From RHLJ01 sp965212165 (GTDB lineage Bacteria; Bacteroidota; Rhodothermia; Balneolales; Balneolaceae): a stretch of DNA of 64,000 nucleotides. The notes under the pieces were generated by a model. The model did no database searches and was not told the DNA's origin. It saw only the letters and a program-made list of their open reading frames with translations. The stretch covers positions 1,054,001 through 1,118,000 of the forward strand of contig OZ243096.1 in NCBI GenBank assembly GCA_965212165.1. The letters run 5' to 3'. Made by a program: the position numbers and the translations under genes. This document shows, piece by piece, positions 8,110-16,507 of the stretch (positions are counted from its first letter, which is position 1; every line of letters begins with the position of its first letter).

Positions 8110-8229
8110 TGTTTAAAAATTAGTTTCAAGTACTATCAAGACTAAATAATTACAAAAAATTTTTAAAAAGAAACACATTGCATTTAGATAGAAATTCAAC
8201 AATCATTGGGTAGATAAAAAAGGAAAATT

Positions 8230-8847
8230 ATGGCAGAATATATCAAGTTATATGAAGATCCAATTGATCAAAAGGCATTACGACATGTTGTAGATGTACT
8301 TAGGAATGGTGGTCTAGTTATTTACCCAACCGATACAGTGTATGGTTTGGGCTGTGATATTCAAAATAAAAAAGCACTCGAAAAAGTGGCGCGCATAAAA
8401 GGGATAAAACTAGAAAAAGCGGATCTCTCTTTTATTTGCTCCGATTTAACAAACCTTTCTGATCATGTAAGTCAAATTGAGACGAGTACCTTTAAAATAT
8501 TGAAACGGTCTTTACCAGGCCCATATACTTTTATACTTCCTGGAAGTAATAATCTTCCAAATGTATTCAAGAAGAAGAAAACGGTAGGTATTCGAATACC
8601 AGACCATCCAATTGCTTTAGCCATAGTAAGAGAGTTAGGAAACCCAATAGTGTCAACTTCAATTAAAGATGATGATGAGGTTATAGAATACACAACAGAT
8701 CCAGAACTAATTTTTGAGAAATGGCAAAATCGTGTTGATATTGTAATTGATGCAGGCTTTGGTGGCAATGAGGCATCTACAGTAATCGACTTAACAGGAA
8801 ATAATCCGATTCTTATTAGAAAAGGGAAAGGCCAACCTATTCTTTAG
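8230..8847 (+). CDS. YciO/TsaC/Sua5-family protein
   Basis: The 205-residue protein carries the YrdC-type nucleotide/threonylcarbamoyl binding fold: YPTDTVYGLGC near the N-terminus, LPGPYTFIL, GIRIPDHPIA, STSI and STVIDLT. Family members make threonylcarbamoyl-AMP, the precursor of the t6A tRNA modification. The sequence and length are closest to the YciO branch (the ARIKG and SFICSDL segments replace the canonical KxRP). YciO's physiological role is less certain than that of TsaC. A start at 8230 is supported by AAAGGAAA upstream. Confidence 0.85.
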   Translation: MAEYIKLYEDPIDQKALRHVVDVLRNGGLVIYPTDTVYGLGCDIQNKKALEKVARIKGIKLEKADLSFICSDLTNLSDHVSQIETSTFKILKRSLPGPYTFILPGSNNLPNVFKKKKTVGIRIPDHPIALAIVRELGNPIVSTSIKDDDEVIEYTTDPELIFEKWQNRVDIVIDAGFGGNEASTVIDLTGNNPILIRKGKGQPIL

Positions 8848-8887
8848 ATCTACATTCTAATTTTCAATGTATTTATATCATCTAAAA

Positions 8888-9727
8888 ATGAAAACGTTTT
8901 TATCCTTTATTATAATTCTTCTGCTAAGCCCTAGTAATTCTTTAGCTCAAGATTACACTGCAATGACATATAACATCAGGTATAACACACCAAATGATGG
9001 AGAAAATTGGTGGGAGCTTAGAAAAGAGTGGGTTGCTGATGTTGTTAGTTTTTATGAACCAAGTGTTCTGGGAATTCAGGAAGGGCTACATACTCAGGTT
9101 CAATATCTTGATAGTTCATTGACGAATTATTCCTATGTAGGAGTAGGCAGAGATGATGCAAAAGAGGAGGGAGAATATGCTGCTGTATTCTATCGTAATG
9201 ATATATTCGAGGTTATAGATGAGGGAACTTTTTGGCTTTCTGAAACACCTGATGAACCATCGTATGGATGGGGTGCAAAATTCCGAAGAATTGCAACATG
9301 GGCGAAATTAAAAGTGAAAGAATCTGATAATAAGATTTTGATATTTAATGCTCATTTGGATCACGAGACTCCACTTGCCCGCTTAAATGCTGTAAAATTG
9401 ATTGTAATGAAAGCAGATGAATGGAATACAGAAGGATTACCAGTTCTCATTATGGGAGATCTTAATGCTACACCCGATTCACCCCCAATTAAATATCTAA
9501 GTTCAAAACTGAAGGATTCAAAAAATGTAACTCAAACGAAGCCAATAGGTCCAGTAGGTACATATAACGGTTTTGATGTAAATCATCCCTTAAGCGACAG
9601 AATCGATTACATTTTTGTTGATGAAACAATATTAGTTCAAAAATATGCAGTTATTTCAGAAACAAGAGATAGTAAAACTCCATCAGACCATTTACCGGTC
9701 TTTATTGAATTTTCATTTAAGCAATGA
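8888..9727 (+). CDS. Secreted endonuclease/exonuclease/phosphatase (EEP) family hydrolase
   Basis: The ATG at 8888 is preferred over one at 8867 because it places a clean signal peptide (MKTFLSFIIILLLSP to LAQ) at the N-terminus. The mature part is a full EEP/DNase I-like domain: MTYNIRYN, GIQEG with the metal-binding Glu, HLDHE, MGDLNATPDS (catalytic Asp-Asn), RIDYIFVD and SDHLPV with the terminal catalytic His. Substrates in this family range from nucleic acids to phospholipids and inositol phosphates, so the specific reaction cannot be named. It is predicted to be periplasmic or secreted. Confidence 0.88.
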   Translation: MKTFLSFIIILLLSPSNSLAQDYTAMTYNIRYNTPNDGENWWELRKEWVADVVSFYEPSVLGIQEGLHTQVQYLDSSLTNYSYVGVGRDDAKEEGEYAAVFYRNDIFEVIDEGTFWLSETPDEPSYGWGAKFRRIATWAKLKVKESDNKILIFNAHLDHETPLARLNAVKLIVMKADEWNTEGLPVLIMGDLNATPDSPPIKYLSSKLKDSKNVTQTKPIGPVGTYNGFDVNHPLSDRIDYIFVDETILVQKYAVISETRDSKTPSDHLPVFIEFSFKQ

Positions 9728-9830
9728 TTATTAATATGATGTTATCTCTATTGAATTAGTGTTGATTCAATACACTACTGATTTTAAAGAAAAGAGATTA
9801 TCAGATTTTATAGTTGCCTAAATAAAAAAA

Positions 9831-9856
9831 AGCCCCCTTCATTATATGAAGAGGGC
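9831..9856. terminator. Bidirectional terminator
   Basis: An 11-bp stem with one mismatch (GCCCCCTTCAT / ATGAAGAGGGC, 3-nt loop) is flanked by eight A residues on the left and TTTT on the right. It lies between the convergent EEP and AOS genes; the longer U-tract is on the minus-strand transcript. Confidence 0.85.
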
Positions 9857-9888
9857 TTTTAGCAAAGATGACCACAATGCTTTGTTTG

Positions 9889-11115
9889 CTACGCAGAGAT
9901 TTTAGCTGCTGATGTAGTAACAAACTCTTTAATTGCTTCAAAAGCTTTCAATGTTTTTTCAATATGCTCATCATTGTGAGCTGCAGTTGGAATCAAGCGA
10001 ATAAGTACAACTCCTCTAGGAACTACTGGGTATGAAACACCACTTACAAAAATCCCATGCTCTTCACGCAGTTTTCGCATAATATCCATGCATAGCTCTG
10101 TACTACCTTGAGTAAGTACAGGAGTAACTGGACTTTCAGAAGGAAGAACATTATACCCGATTTTCTGAAGGCCTTCGCGAAGTTTTATCGTGTTTTTCCA
10201 TAGTTTTTCTCGCCATTCAGGATGTTTCCTGATTAATTCTAGACGTTTTCGGGCAGTAACAACAATTGGCATCGGAAGTGATTTAGCGAATACTTGACTT
10301 CTAATGTTAGTTCTCAAAAACTTGATTACTCTTGATTCAGAAGCAATAAAAGCACCAATAAGTGCACCTGCTTTTGCAAATGTGCCAAAATAAACATCAA
10401 TTCCGTCCTGACACCCAAGATGTGTTCCTGTTCCTGAACCATCGTCACCTAAAGTACCGAACCCGTGAGCATCATCAACTAATAAGCGAAAAGGAACTTC
10501 TTTTTTGAGCTCAATAATTTCGTTTAAAATACCTAAATCACCGGTCATGCCGAATACACCTTCAGTAATTACTAAAATAGAAGATCCTTCTTTTAATCGA
10601 GATTTTGCTCTATATAACTGCTTTTTAAAGCTCTCAATATCATTGTGCTTAAAAACGGATTTATCACACATAGCTAGCTGCTTTCCATCAACAATACAGG
10701 CGTGACTTAATTCATCATAAATCAAAAAGTCATTACGATCTACCAATGAGTGAATCACACTCATGATACCTTGATAGCCATAGTTAAGAAGTAGAGCTTC
10801 AGGTTTATGAATAAATTCAGCTAGTTCTGTTTCTAAAGCTTCATGCTCATCCGAATTCCCAGTCATCAAACGTGCACCCATTGGTGCACTTAAGGAGTAC
10901 TTAGCAGTTGCTTCAGTATCAACTTTTCTAACCTCATCGTTGCTTCCAATTCCGAGATAATCGTTAATACTCCATACGACCACATCCTTACCATTAAATT
11001 TCATTTCAGGTCCCAAAGGTCCTTCTAATTTTGGGAAAATGTAATATCCATAACCTTCAGACATTGCTTTCCCAAAGTTCATAGGTCGTACTTCTAGTTT
11101 GTCAAATAAATCCAT
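9889..11115 (-). CDS. Alpha-oxoamine synthase family PLP enzyme, likely serine palmitoyltransferase-like
   Basis: The 408-residue protein belongs to the fold-type I alpha-oxoamine synthases (AONS, KBL, ALAS, SPT), which condense an amino acid with an acyl-CoA or acyl-ACP. Seen are SINDYLGIGSN, ARLMTGNSDEHEALE, YDELSHACIVDG (His stacking on PLP), VDDAHGFGTLG, and TFAKAGALIGAF with the Schiff-base lysine. FCB bacteria use such an enzyme for the first step of sphingolipid synthesis, and the ARLMTG segment resembles those SPTs. No sphingolipid neighbours are visible, so AONS or KBL activity cannot be excluded. Confidence 0.8.
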   Translation of the reverse strand: MDLFDKLEVRPMNFGKAMSEGYGYYIFPKLEGPLGPEMKFNGKDVVVWSINDYLGIGSNDEVRKVDTEATAKYSLSAPMGARLMTGNSDEHEALETELAEFIHKPEALLLNYGYQGIMSVIHSLVDRNDFLIYDELSHACIVDGKQLAMCDKSVFKHNDIESFKKQLYRAKSRLKEGSSILVITEGVFGMTGDLGILNEIIELKKEVPFRLLVDDAHGFGTLGDDGSGTGTHLGCQDGIDVYFGTFAKAGALIGAFIASESRVIKFLRTNIRSQVFAKSLPMPIVVTARKRLELIRKHPEWREKLWKNTIKLREGLQKIGYNVLPSESPVTPVLTQGSTELCMDIMRKLREEHGIFVSGVSYPVVPRGVVLIRLIPTAAHNDEHIEKTLKAFEAIKEFVTTSAAKISA

Positions 11116-11306
11116 GCAAAAAAAAATAGAGTGAATGTAATAGTTAGCTGAATAGAGTAGTTAGTCAACAGGCTTGTAAAAATAAGAAAAACTCAATCCA
11201 ACTAAAAAGGTCTAATGAAATTGAATGCAGTCTTATGAGATACAAAATTTAAAGAATGAGATATAATGTAAGTAGACATTAAATAAGCTCTAAAGCTATA
11301 TAAATG

Positions 11307-12662
11307 CTAAAATTGAGGTCGCAGAATAAATAGACCATCTTCAATATCGCTAACAATAATAATCCCACTATTGAAATATGGGTAGTTGCTCCAAGTACCA
11401 CTGAAGCCTTCACCGCGTGTATCAGAAGTTTCAACACCTGGTTTGGTATCAAAAAATGCTATTGGAGTTAGCTGTGCATTTGAAAGATTATCTACCCGTA
11501 ATACTCTAAGACCTGCATTATAGTTAGACTGATAGACAATATTATCTTTGATATATAAATTATGATCAATAGATACGGTATTATGAGTGTAGTGCCCAAC
11601 AAATTGAGGATTCTCTAAATCCTGAACATCCCAAACGTAGGTTTTGGTTTCTCTTCCAAGTCCAGCTTCGTCTAGCTCATCATTCATTAAAAAATAAGAA
11701 TGGTCTTCTGTTAACCAGCCTTGATGAGAGTATTGCATCTCAGATTCACCATTAAAGCCCACAGTTGTTGGTTGACTTTTGTTGGTTACATCTGCAATTA
11801 CAATCGATTGTTCAGCAGAGTTGAAACAAAGTTCTCTTCCTTTATAATCGGCATCAGGTCCATTATAAATTAAGCATTGAGCATCGTGTATATATGCTGA
11901 ATTACTAAATCTTCTTGGAGGTGTGGTATCTTCATAGCAACCAGCATAGGTAGGATTAAGAGGGTCACGAATATCAATCATGTGTAAACCAGCAGTAGGA
12001 CATATTTCAGCAGATCTAACACCTACGGCATAAGCAAACCCAGTTTGTTCATTAATTACAATATTATGTGCATTTCCAATTTGGGTATATAAAGCGTCCT
12101 CGCTAAAAGTTATTGGCTCATCTTCATAATTTCTAAGCTTTGTAAGATCAAAAACCTGCATACCATGAGGTTCTGCATTTGAAAAATTATAATCCTTAAC
12201 AACGAAAGCGTAATTCTCATAAACTTTAACATCACGCCATGTAGAACCTTGCTCTAAATTCTTGGCTTTTTCAGTATCACCAATTCCGATTGTACATACA
12301 TCAAATGTAACAGAGCTTATGTTCAGTTTTGAATTTGATAATCTTGATTCAGGTAGCACTCCTACTACTACAGGGTTGTTAGGATCTGATAAGTTTACAA
12401 AACTAACTCCATCAGTTAATCCAACTAGTGCATATTCGATATTAGTAAGTGGGTCGGTCCAGCCCCAGATATCATTTACTCGAACACCACCAAGATCCTG
12501 AGGAGAAAGCTGAGCGTAGAGGTCCATATTTTCACATGGAAATGTATCTTTTGCAAGTCCATCAATACATTTGAAATTAGCACCTTCAAATGTATTAGCT
12601 GTATCTTTGCTGCAGCTCAAAAAAAATACTGCGATGATAATGAATAATGAGAAATATTTCAT
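11307..12662 (-). CDS. Choice-of-anchor-B family lipoprotein with LVIVD-type repeats
   Basis: The ATG at 12662 is preferred over a TTG nine bases upstream because it gives a lipoprotein signal (MKYFSLFIIIAVFFLSCSKD, lipobox Cys at residue 17). The 451 residues form a seven-bladed-propeller-like series of repeats with IDIRDP, VDVT and VWDVQDLENPQFVG motifs. HDAQC, YSHQGW and SIDHN segments carry the family's conserved histidines. These proteins are outer-membrane or surface lipoproteins of unknown role, common in marine Bacteroidota. It is flanked by non-coding DNA on both sides and is probably monocistronic. Confidence 0.85.
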   Translation of the reverse strand: MKYFSLFIIIAVFFLSCSKDTANTFEGANFKCIDGLAKDTFPCENMDLYAQLSPQDLGGVRVNDIWGWTDPLTNIEYALVGLTDGVSFVNLSDPNNPVVVGVLPESRLSNSKLNISSVTFDVCTIGIGDTEKAKNLEQGSTWRDVKVYENYAFVVKDYNFSNAEPHGMQVFDLTKLRNYEDEPITFSEDALYTQIGNAHNIVINEQTGFAYAVGVRSAEICPTAGLHMIDIRDPLNPTYAGCYEDTTPPRRFSNSAYIHDAQCLIYNGPDADYKGRELCFNSAEQSIVIADVTNKSQPTTVGFNGESEMQYSHQGWLTEDHSYFLMNDELDEAGLGRETKTYVWDVQDLENPQFVGHYTHNTVSIDHNLYIKDNIVYQSNYNAGLRVLRVDNLSNAQLTPIAFFDTKPGVETSDTRGEGFSGTWSNYPYFNSGIIIVSDIEDGLFILRPQF

Positions 12663-12815
12663 TTGACTCAAAGCTATGACTTGATGATCATGTAAAATAC
12701 TCTAACAATAAATCATTTTTCTATCTTACATTTAGTAACTGATTTATCGAAATAGTATGATATTATAAACGTACTGAATACAATAAAGTATCCAAAGAAT
12801 AGATTTATACAAAAT

Positions 12816-13340
12816 ATGCTACTACTGCTTAAATATATTGCAAAGTTATTAAAAGCTCTAGCTTCAGAAGCTTCACCCGCTCAAATTGCTGGAGGGCTAG
12901 CATTGGGAATGATTATTGGTTTGACCCCACTAATGTCTATTCACAACTTGTTGATTGTAATTTTGATAATTATTCTAAAAGTAAATGTTGGAATGGCAGT
13001 CTTAAGCTTTATTATTTTTAGTGGAATTGCATATCTAGCAGATCCGATTTTCCATAGTTTTGGAGTTTGGTTGCTAGAGCAGGAAGGTTTGCAAGCCACA
13101 TGGACCGCCATGTATAACAATGAATACTGGGCAATAACAAAATTCTATAATACTGTTGTTATTGGAAGCTTTTTAATAGCATTGGCTTTATGTATTCCAG
13201 TATTTCCATTGGCCCAAATTGGTGTCGTACAATACCGAAAGCATATTCATGAGAATGTGATGAAAACTAAAGCGATGAAGTGGTTAAAAGGCACTAAACT
13301 TTTTTCGATTTATCAAACCTATTCAAGAGTTAGAGGCTAA
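12816..13340 (+). CDS. TIGR03546 family membrane protein
   Basis: This 174-residue membrane protein has the conserved N-terminus of TIGR03546 (LKYIAKLLKALASEASPAQIAGGLALGMIIGLTPL, compare DUF2062). Membrane segments lie near residues 24-75 and 110-135. The function is unknown. It is followed after 1 bp by a TIGR03545 protein; the two families are known to occur as adjacent genes, and that pairing supports both assignments and suggests a membrane complex. Confidence 0.87.
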   Translation: MLLLLKYIAKLLKALASEASPAQIAGGLALGMIIGLTPLMSIHNLLIVILIIILKVNVGMAVLSFIIFSGIAYLADPIFHSFGVWLLEQEGLQATWTAMYNNEYWAITKFYNTVVIGSFLIALALCIPVFPLAQIGVVQYRKHIHENVMKTKAMKWLKGTKLFSIYQTYSRVRG

Positions 13341-13341
13341 C

Positions 13342-15189
13342 ATGAGAGTTAAAGGAATTATATTTATTGCGGTTTTAATAGCTCTTTTCTTCCTGGGTAG
13401 CTGGTTGAGAATCGACTCCTATATTGAGTCTGAAATTGAAGAACAGGCAAGTATATCTAATGGTGCCATAGTTGAGTTTGATGGTTTTGAGATAAGTTTA
13501 AGTGACTTAAAAATTAGGTGGGATAGACTTCAAGTAACTAATCCAGAAAATACATGGGAGAACTCTTTTGAGACGGGTGAGGCGGAACTAGATTTTCTTT
13601 TTTGGCCAGCATTATGGGAGCGGGTAATTATTGAGGATATAATTTTCAAAGAATTTAAACTTGATTCAGAAAGAGAGACCGATGGATACTTCGAAATTCC
13701 AGTAAATGAGGAGGGAGAACAAACGGAACCAGGTTTTATGGCAGAATTGATAAGCGAAATATCCTCAGAAGCTTCAGAAAATGCTTCAATGGAGTTTACC
13801 AATATCAAAACAAATATAAATGTTGATAGCTTAATGGCGACAGTGAATCTTAAAGCGCCTGATAGGATTGACTCAGTAAGAAATGAGTTAGATCAAAATT
13901 TCAAAAAGTGGGAGACAACATTTGAAGAAACTGATATAAATACCGAAGTAGCTAACATTGAGAGAACTGTAAATGCGATAAAAGTTAATGATATAAAAGA
14001 AGTTGATAAGGTTCTTGCCGCAATCAAAAATGTAGAAAAATTAACAAAGCAGGTCGATTCTCTTAAAAGTAAAGCCCAAACAATTCGTACAGACTTTCAA
14101 GAAGATTTTGATGATACGAGATTTGGTATAGGACAAATTGATAATTGGATTCAGGATGATTATGATAGAGCTCTAAAACTTGCAAAGCTTCCAAAAATAG
14201 ATGCTCAGAATATAGCTCAGTCACTATTTGGTGAAGAGATGTTTTCAAACTATGCAGGATATTTGAAGTACATTGAGATAGCTCGAGAGTACAGTAGTAA
14301 ATTGAAGGGTGAAGAGGATGAAGAACAAGTTGCGCGGTATGAAGGGAAAGACTATAAATTTAGCGATAAATATGACTGGCCCTCATTCTGGATTCAAAAC
14401 ATTGATCTTTCAGGAGAAACCAAAACAGCGATTCAACTAGCTGGTAAGATCACCAACATTAGTAGTGACCAATCCAAAACTAATGAACCAATTGTGTTTA
14501 ATATTGACGGAAGTGACTCTAATAATCGTACAATGAAGCTTAATGGTGAGTTAAATTATTTGGAGCAAGAAGCTAAAGAAACTGTTCAATTTAATTATTC
14601 AGGATTTAATCTAGCTGGCTCAAAGATATCTCCATCTGATTTATTACCCTATCCACTTATTAAAGGAACAGGTGAGATAGATGCACAAGTAAACATTCTA
14701 GATAAAAGAATTGATAGTGAGATTGAATATTTGAATAAAGGATTAAAATTTGATTTCGGCGATAATCCAAGTGGAGGAAGAGTTCAACAGCTTATTCGAG
14801 ATGCAGTTTCCAGTACAGACCAAATTAACGTAACTGCTTTGGTTGATAATGTAGACGGTCCTCTTAAAGTTAAAATTCAATCAAACATTGATAACCTATT
14901 TGTGGATGCCTTGAAAAGCACGATTAGTAAAGAAGTGGAACAAGCCCAAGCTAAAATTGAGGCGCGAGTAAAAGAAGAAATAGGTGATAGAAAAGAAGAG
15001 TTATTAGCTTTTAAGGACGAAAAAGAAGCGGAACTTCGTAAAGAATATGATCGCCTTGAAGCTAGAGTAAGTGAAGAGCTAAATAAGGTTAATGAATTAA
15101 AAGAAGAACTCGATAAAAGAAAGAAAGAAATTGAAGATGAAATCAAGAAAAAAGCAGCCGATGCTCTAAAAAAGAAAATCGGTTTTTAA
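13342..15189 (+). CDS. TIGR03545 family protein, AsmA-like with coiled coil
   Basis: The 615-residue protein has one N-terminal membrane anchor (about 5-20), then an AsmA-like beta-rich start (ISLSDLKIRWDRLQVTNPEN and the FLFWPALWERVIIEDI segment). A helical middle region, an Asn/Ser-rich beta region and a highly charged Lys/Glu coiled coil from about residue 530 to 610 follow. TIGR03545 is uncharacterised; the AsmA-like features suggest a periplasmic role in envelope or lipid handling. It is almost certainly co-transcribed with TIGR03546 (1-bp spacing). Confidence 0.85.
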   Translation: MRVKGIIFIAVLIALFFLGSWLRIDSYIESEIEEQASISNGAIVEFDGFEISLSDLKIRWDRLQVTNPENTWENSFETGEAELDFLFWPALWERVIIEDIIFKEFKLDSERETDGYFEIPVNEEGEQTEPGFMAELISEISSEASENASMEFTNIKTNINVDSLMATVNLKAPDRIDSVRNELDQNFKKWETTFEETDINTEVANIERTVNAIKVNDIKEVDKVLAAIKNVEKLTKQVDSLKSKAQTIRTDFQEDFDDTRFGIGQIDNWIQDDYDRALKLAKLPKIDAQNIAQSLFGEEMFSNYAGYLKYIEIAREYSSKLKGEEDEEQVARYEGKDYKFSDKYDWPSFWIQNIDLSGETKTAIQLAGKITNISSDQSKTNEPIVFNIDGSDSNNRTMKLNGELNYLEQEAKETVQFNYSGFNLAGSKISPSDLLPYPLIKGTGEIDAQVNILDKRIDSEIEYLNKGLKFDFGDNPSGGRVQQLIRDAVSSTDQINVTALVDNVDGPLKVKIQSNIDNLFVDALKSTISKEVEQAQAKIEARVKEEIGDRKEELLAFKDEKEAELRKEYDRLEARVSEELNKVNELKEELDKRKKEIEDEIKKKAADALKKKIGF

Positions 15190-15259
15190 TTGATACTCTC
15201 GTGATACTTTGAAAACTTTTACATAGTACATTTATTCAAATATTTCGGTACTTGTAACT

Positions 15260-15859
15260 ATGAAATTTCTTTTGAAAAAATGGTGGTTCTATCCACTAAG
15301 TCTTATAATAATTTATTTGATTGCTCTCCCATTCTACTTTAGAGACCCAAGCGCTACTATCTTTTTCGAAGTCTATTCAAGGGTTAATGGGACTCTTGAG
15401 CATATGGTAATTGATAGCAACAAAGAGCAGTTGGTAGAGAATAATAAGGCAGTTACAGTAGGAAGTATTGCGCCTAATTTTACATTGGATACGATTGATG
15501 GGAAATCAATTTCTCTTACTGATTTTGAAGGAAAGACGGTCTTTTTAACCTTCTGGGCTTCTTGGTGCCCAACATGTCGAGGAGAGAATAAGCATCTAGT
15601 TAATGTATATCCTACATACAAAAAAATGAATTTTGAAATTCTTGGTGTTTCATTAGATAGAAGTAAAACCAACTGGGAAAAAGCAATTGAAAAAGACGGG
15701 ATTACCTGGCCACAGATTTCTGATTTAAAAGGAGTAGATTCCCCTGTTGCAACTATTTATGGGGTGTATTCAACACCTACAACTTTCCTAATCGATAGTG
15801 CAGGAATCGTAATTGCAAAGGATGTATTCGCAGAAGACCTAGATAACTATTTGAGATAG
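15260..15859 (+). CDS. TlpA-family membrane-anchored thiol-disulfide reductase
   Basis: The 199-residue protein has an N-terminal anchor (about residues 9-27) and a periplasmic thioredoxin fold of the AhpC/TSA-TlpA type. Visible are APNFTLDTIDGKSISLTDFEGK, the redox site FWASWCPTCRGEN (Cys103 and Cys106), and YSTPTTFLID with the cis-Pro loop. Such proteins reduce disulfides, for example in cytochrome c maturation or in specific periplasmic clients. There are no cytochrome genes nearby. Its 3' end overlaps the remnant 3' end of the convergent transposase gene by 13 bp. Confidence 0.9.
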   Translation: MKFLLKKWWFYPLSLIIIYLIALPFYFRDPSATIFFEVYSRVNGTLEHMVIDSNKEQLVENNKAVTVGSIAPNFTLDTIDGKSISLTDFEGKTVFLTFWASWCPTCRGENKHLVNVYPTYKKMNFEILGVSLDRSKTNWEKAIEKDGITWPQISDLKGVDSPVATIYGVYSTPTTFLIDSAGIVIAKDVFAEDLDNYLR

Positions 15860-16401
15860 AATTTATCTTCTTTCCAGTTAGTGGGATTATTTTGGATGTA
15901 TTCTGAAATTCGTTGAAAGGATTCCTCACTCCTAATGATATGATCAAGAAACCGAGTTTGCCATTTAAAATCCAATCGAATTTTTTGTGTGTTTTAGGTA
16001 ACACCAATTTTGAATCCGCGGATAATTGATGCCAGATTTTTTGATTGGGGGCCAAATTCATTTTGTGGTGTTTGTTTTAAATTGGGTAGAGACGCAAAAT
16101 CTTGCGTCTCTACGGTTCCATCATTTGGTTTATCGACGATTATAATGCCATGAACATGATTTGGCATCACAACAAATTCACCTAAATGCACAAATGGAAA
16201 ATGATTTGGAATGTCTTTCCAACATGTATCTGTAATTCTGCCAATTTCAGATAAATGCATTTTTCTCTTTGAGATTTCACCAAAAAAAAGCTCTCGGTTT
16301 TGGGTGCATATAGTTACAAAATAGGCTCCGTTCCAGCCATAATTCCAAGAAGATAATCTAGCAGATTCGATGCGATATTTATTCTGGAATCTTCTTGACA
16401 T
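15847..16401 (-). pseudogene. REP-associated tyrosine transposase (RAYT) with one in-frame stop
   Basis: Residues 1-135 are a RAYT/Y1 transposase: ESARLSSWNYGWNGAYFVTICTQNRE, the metal-binding HxH in MPNHVHGIIIV, and LASIIRGFKIGVT. A TAA at 15994-15996 interrupts it. The same frame continues for 48 codons with the typical RAYT ending (FKWQTRFLDHIIR, then ISEYIQNNPTNW) to a TAG at 15847. Spacing across the stop fits the family without any indel, so a single base change at a codon usually encoding Lys explains the break. The complete frame would be 184 residues, normal for RAYT. It is probably inactive, unless the short form works or the stop is read through. Confidence 0.82.
16086..16113. repeat. 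REP-like perfect palindrome inside the RAYT coding sequence
   Basis: Perfect 12-bp arms GTAGAGACGCAA (16086-16097) and TTGCGTCTCTAC (16102-16113) flank a 4-nt loop. The element is read in frame in the transposase as VETQDFASL between the HxH strand and the C-terminal helix. GAGACGC-arm palindromes of this kind are dispersed in many bacterial genomes that carry RAYTs. Confidence 0.8.
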
Positions 16402-16507
16402 GAATTACTAATTTGAAATATCTGGCTCTTTTTTTCTCAATCGATACTATTTTTGTTCTAGTTTATCATACTCAATGAAATAAAGCGGCTCATAAATTCA
16501 ACCTCGA

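Noticed and set aside
13530..13808. Antisense frame rich in Ser over the TIGR03545 gene
   Set aside because: Typical shadow of a Glu/Asp-rich gene; no start context and it overlaps a well-supported coding sequence.
15777..16061. Separate 94-codon minus-strand frame downstream of the transposase start
   Set aside because: It is in a different frame from the RAYT C-terminus and shows no protein family features; the true continuation is in the transposase frame after the TAA.
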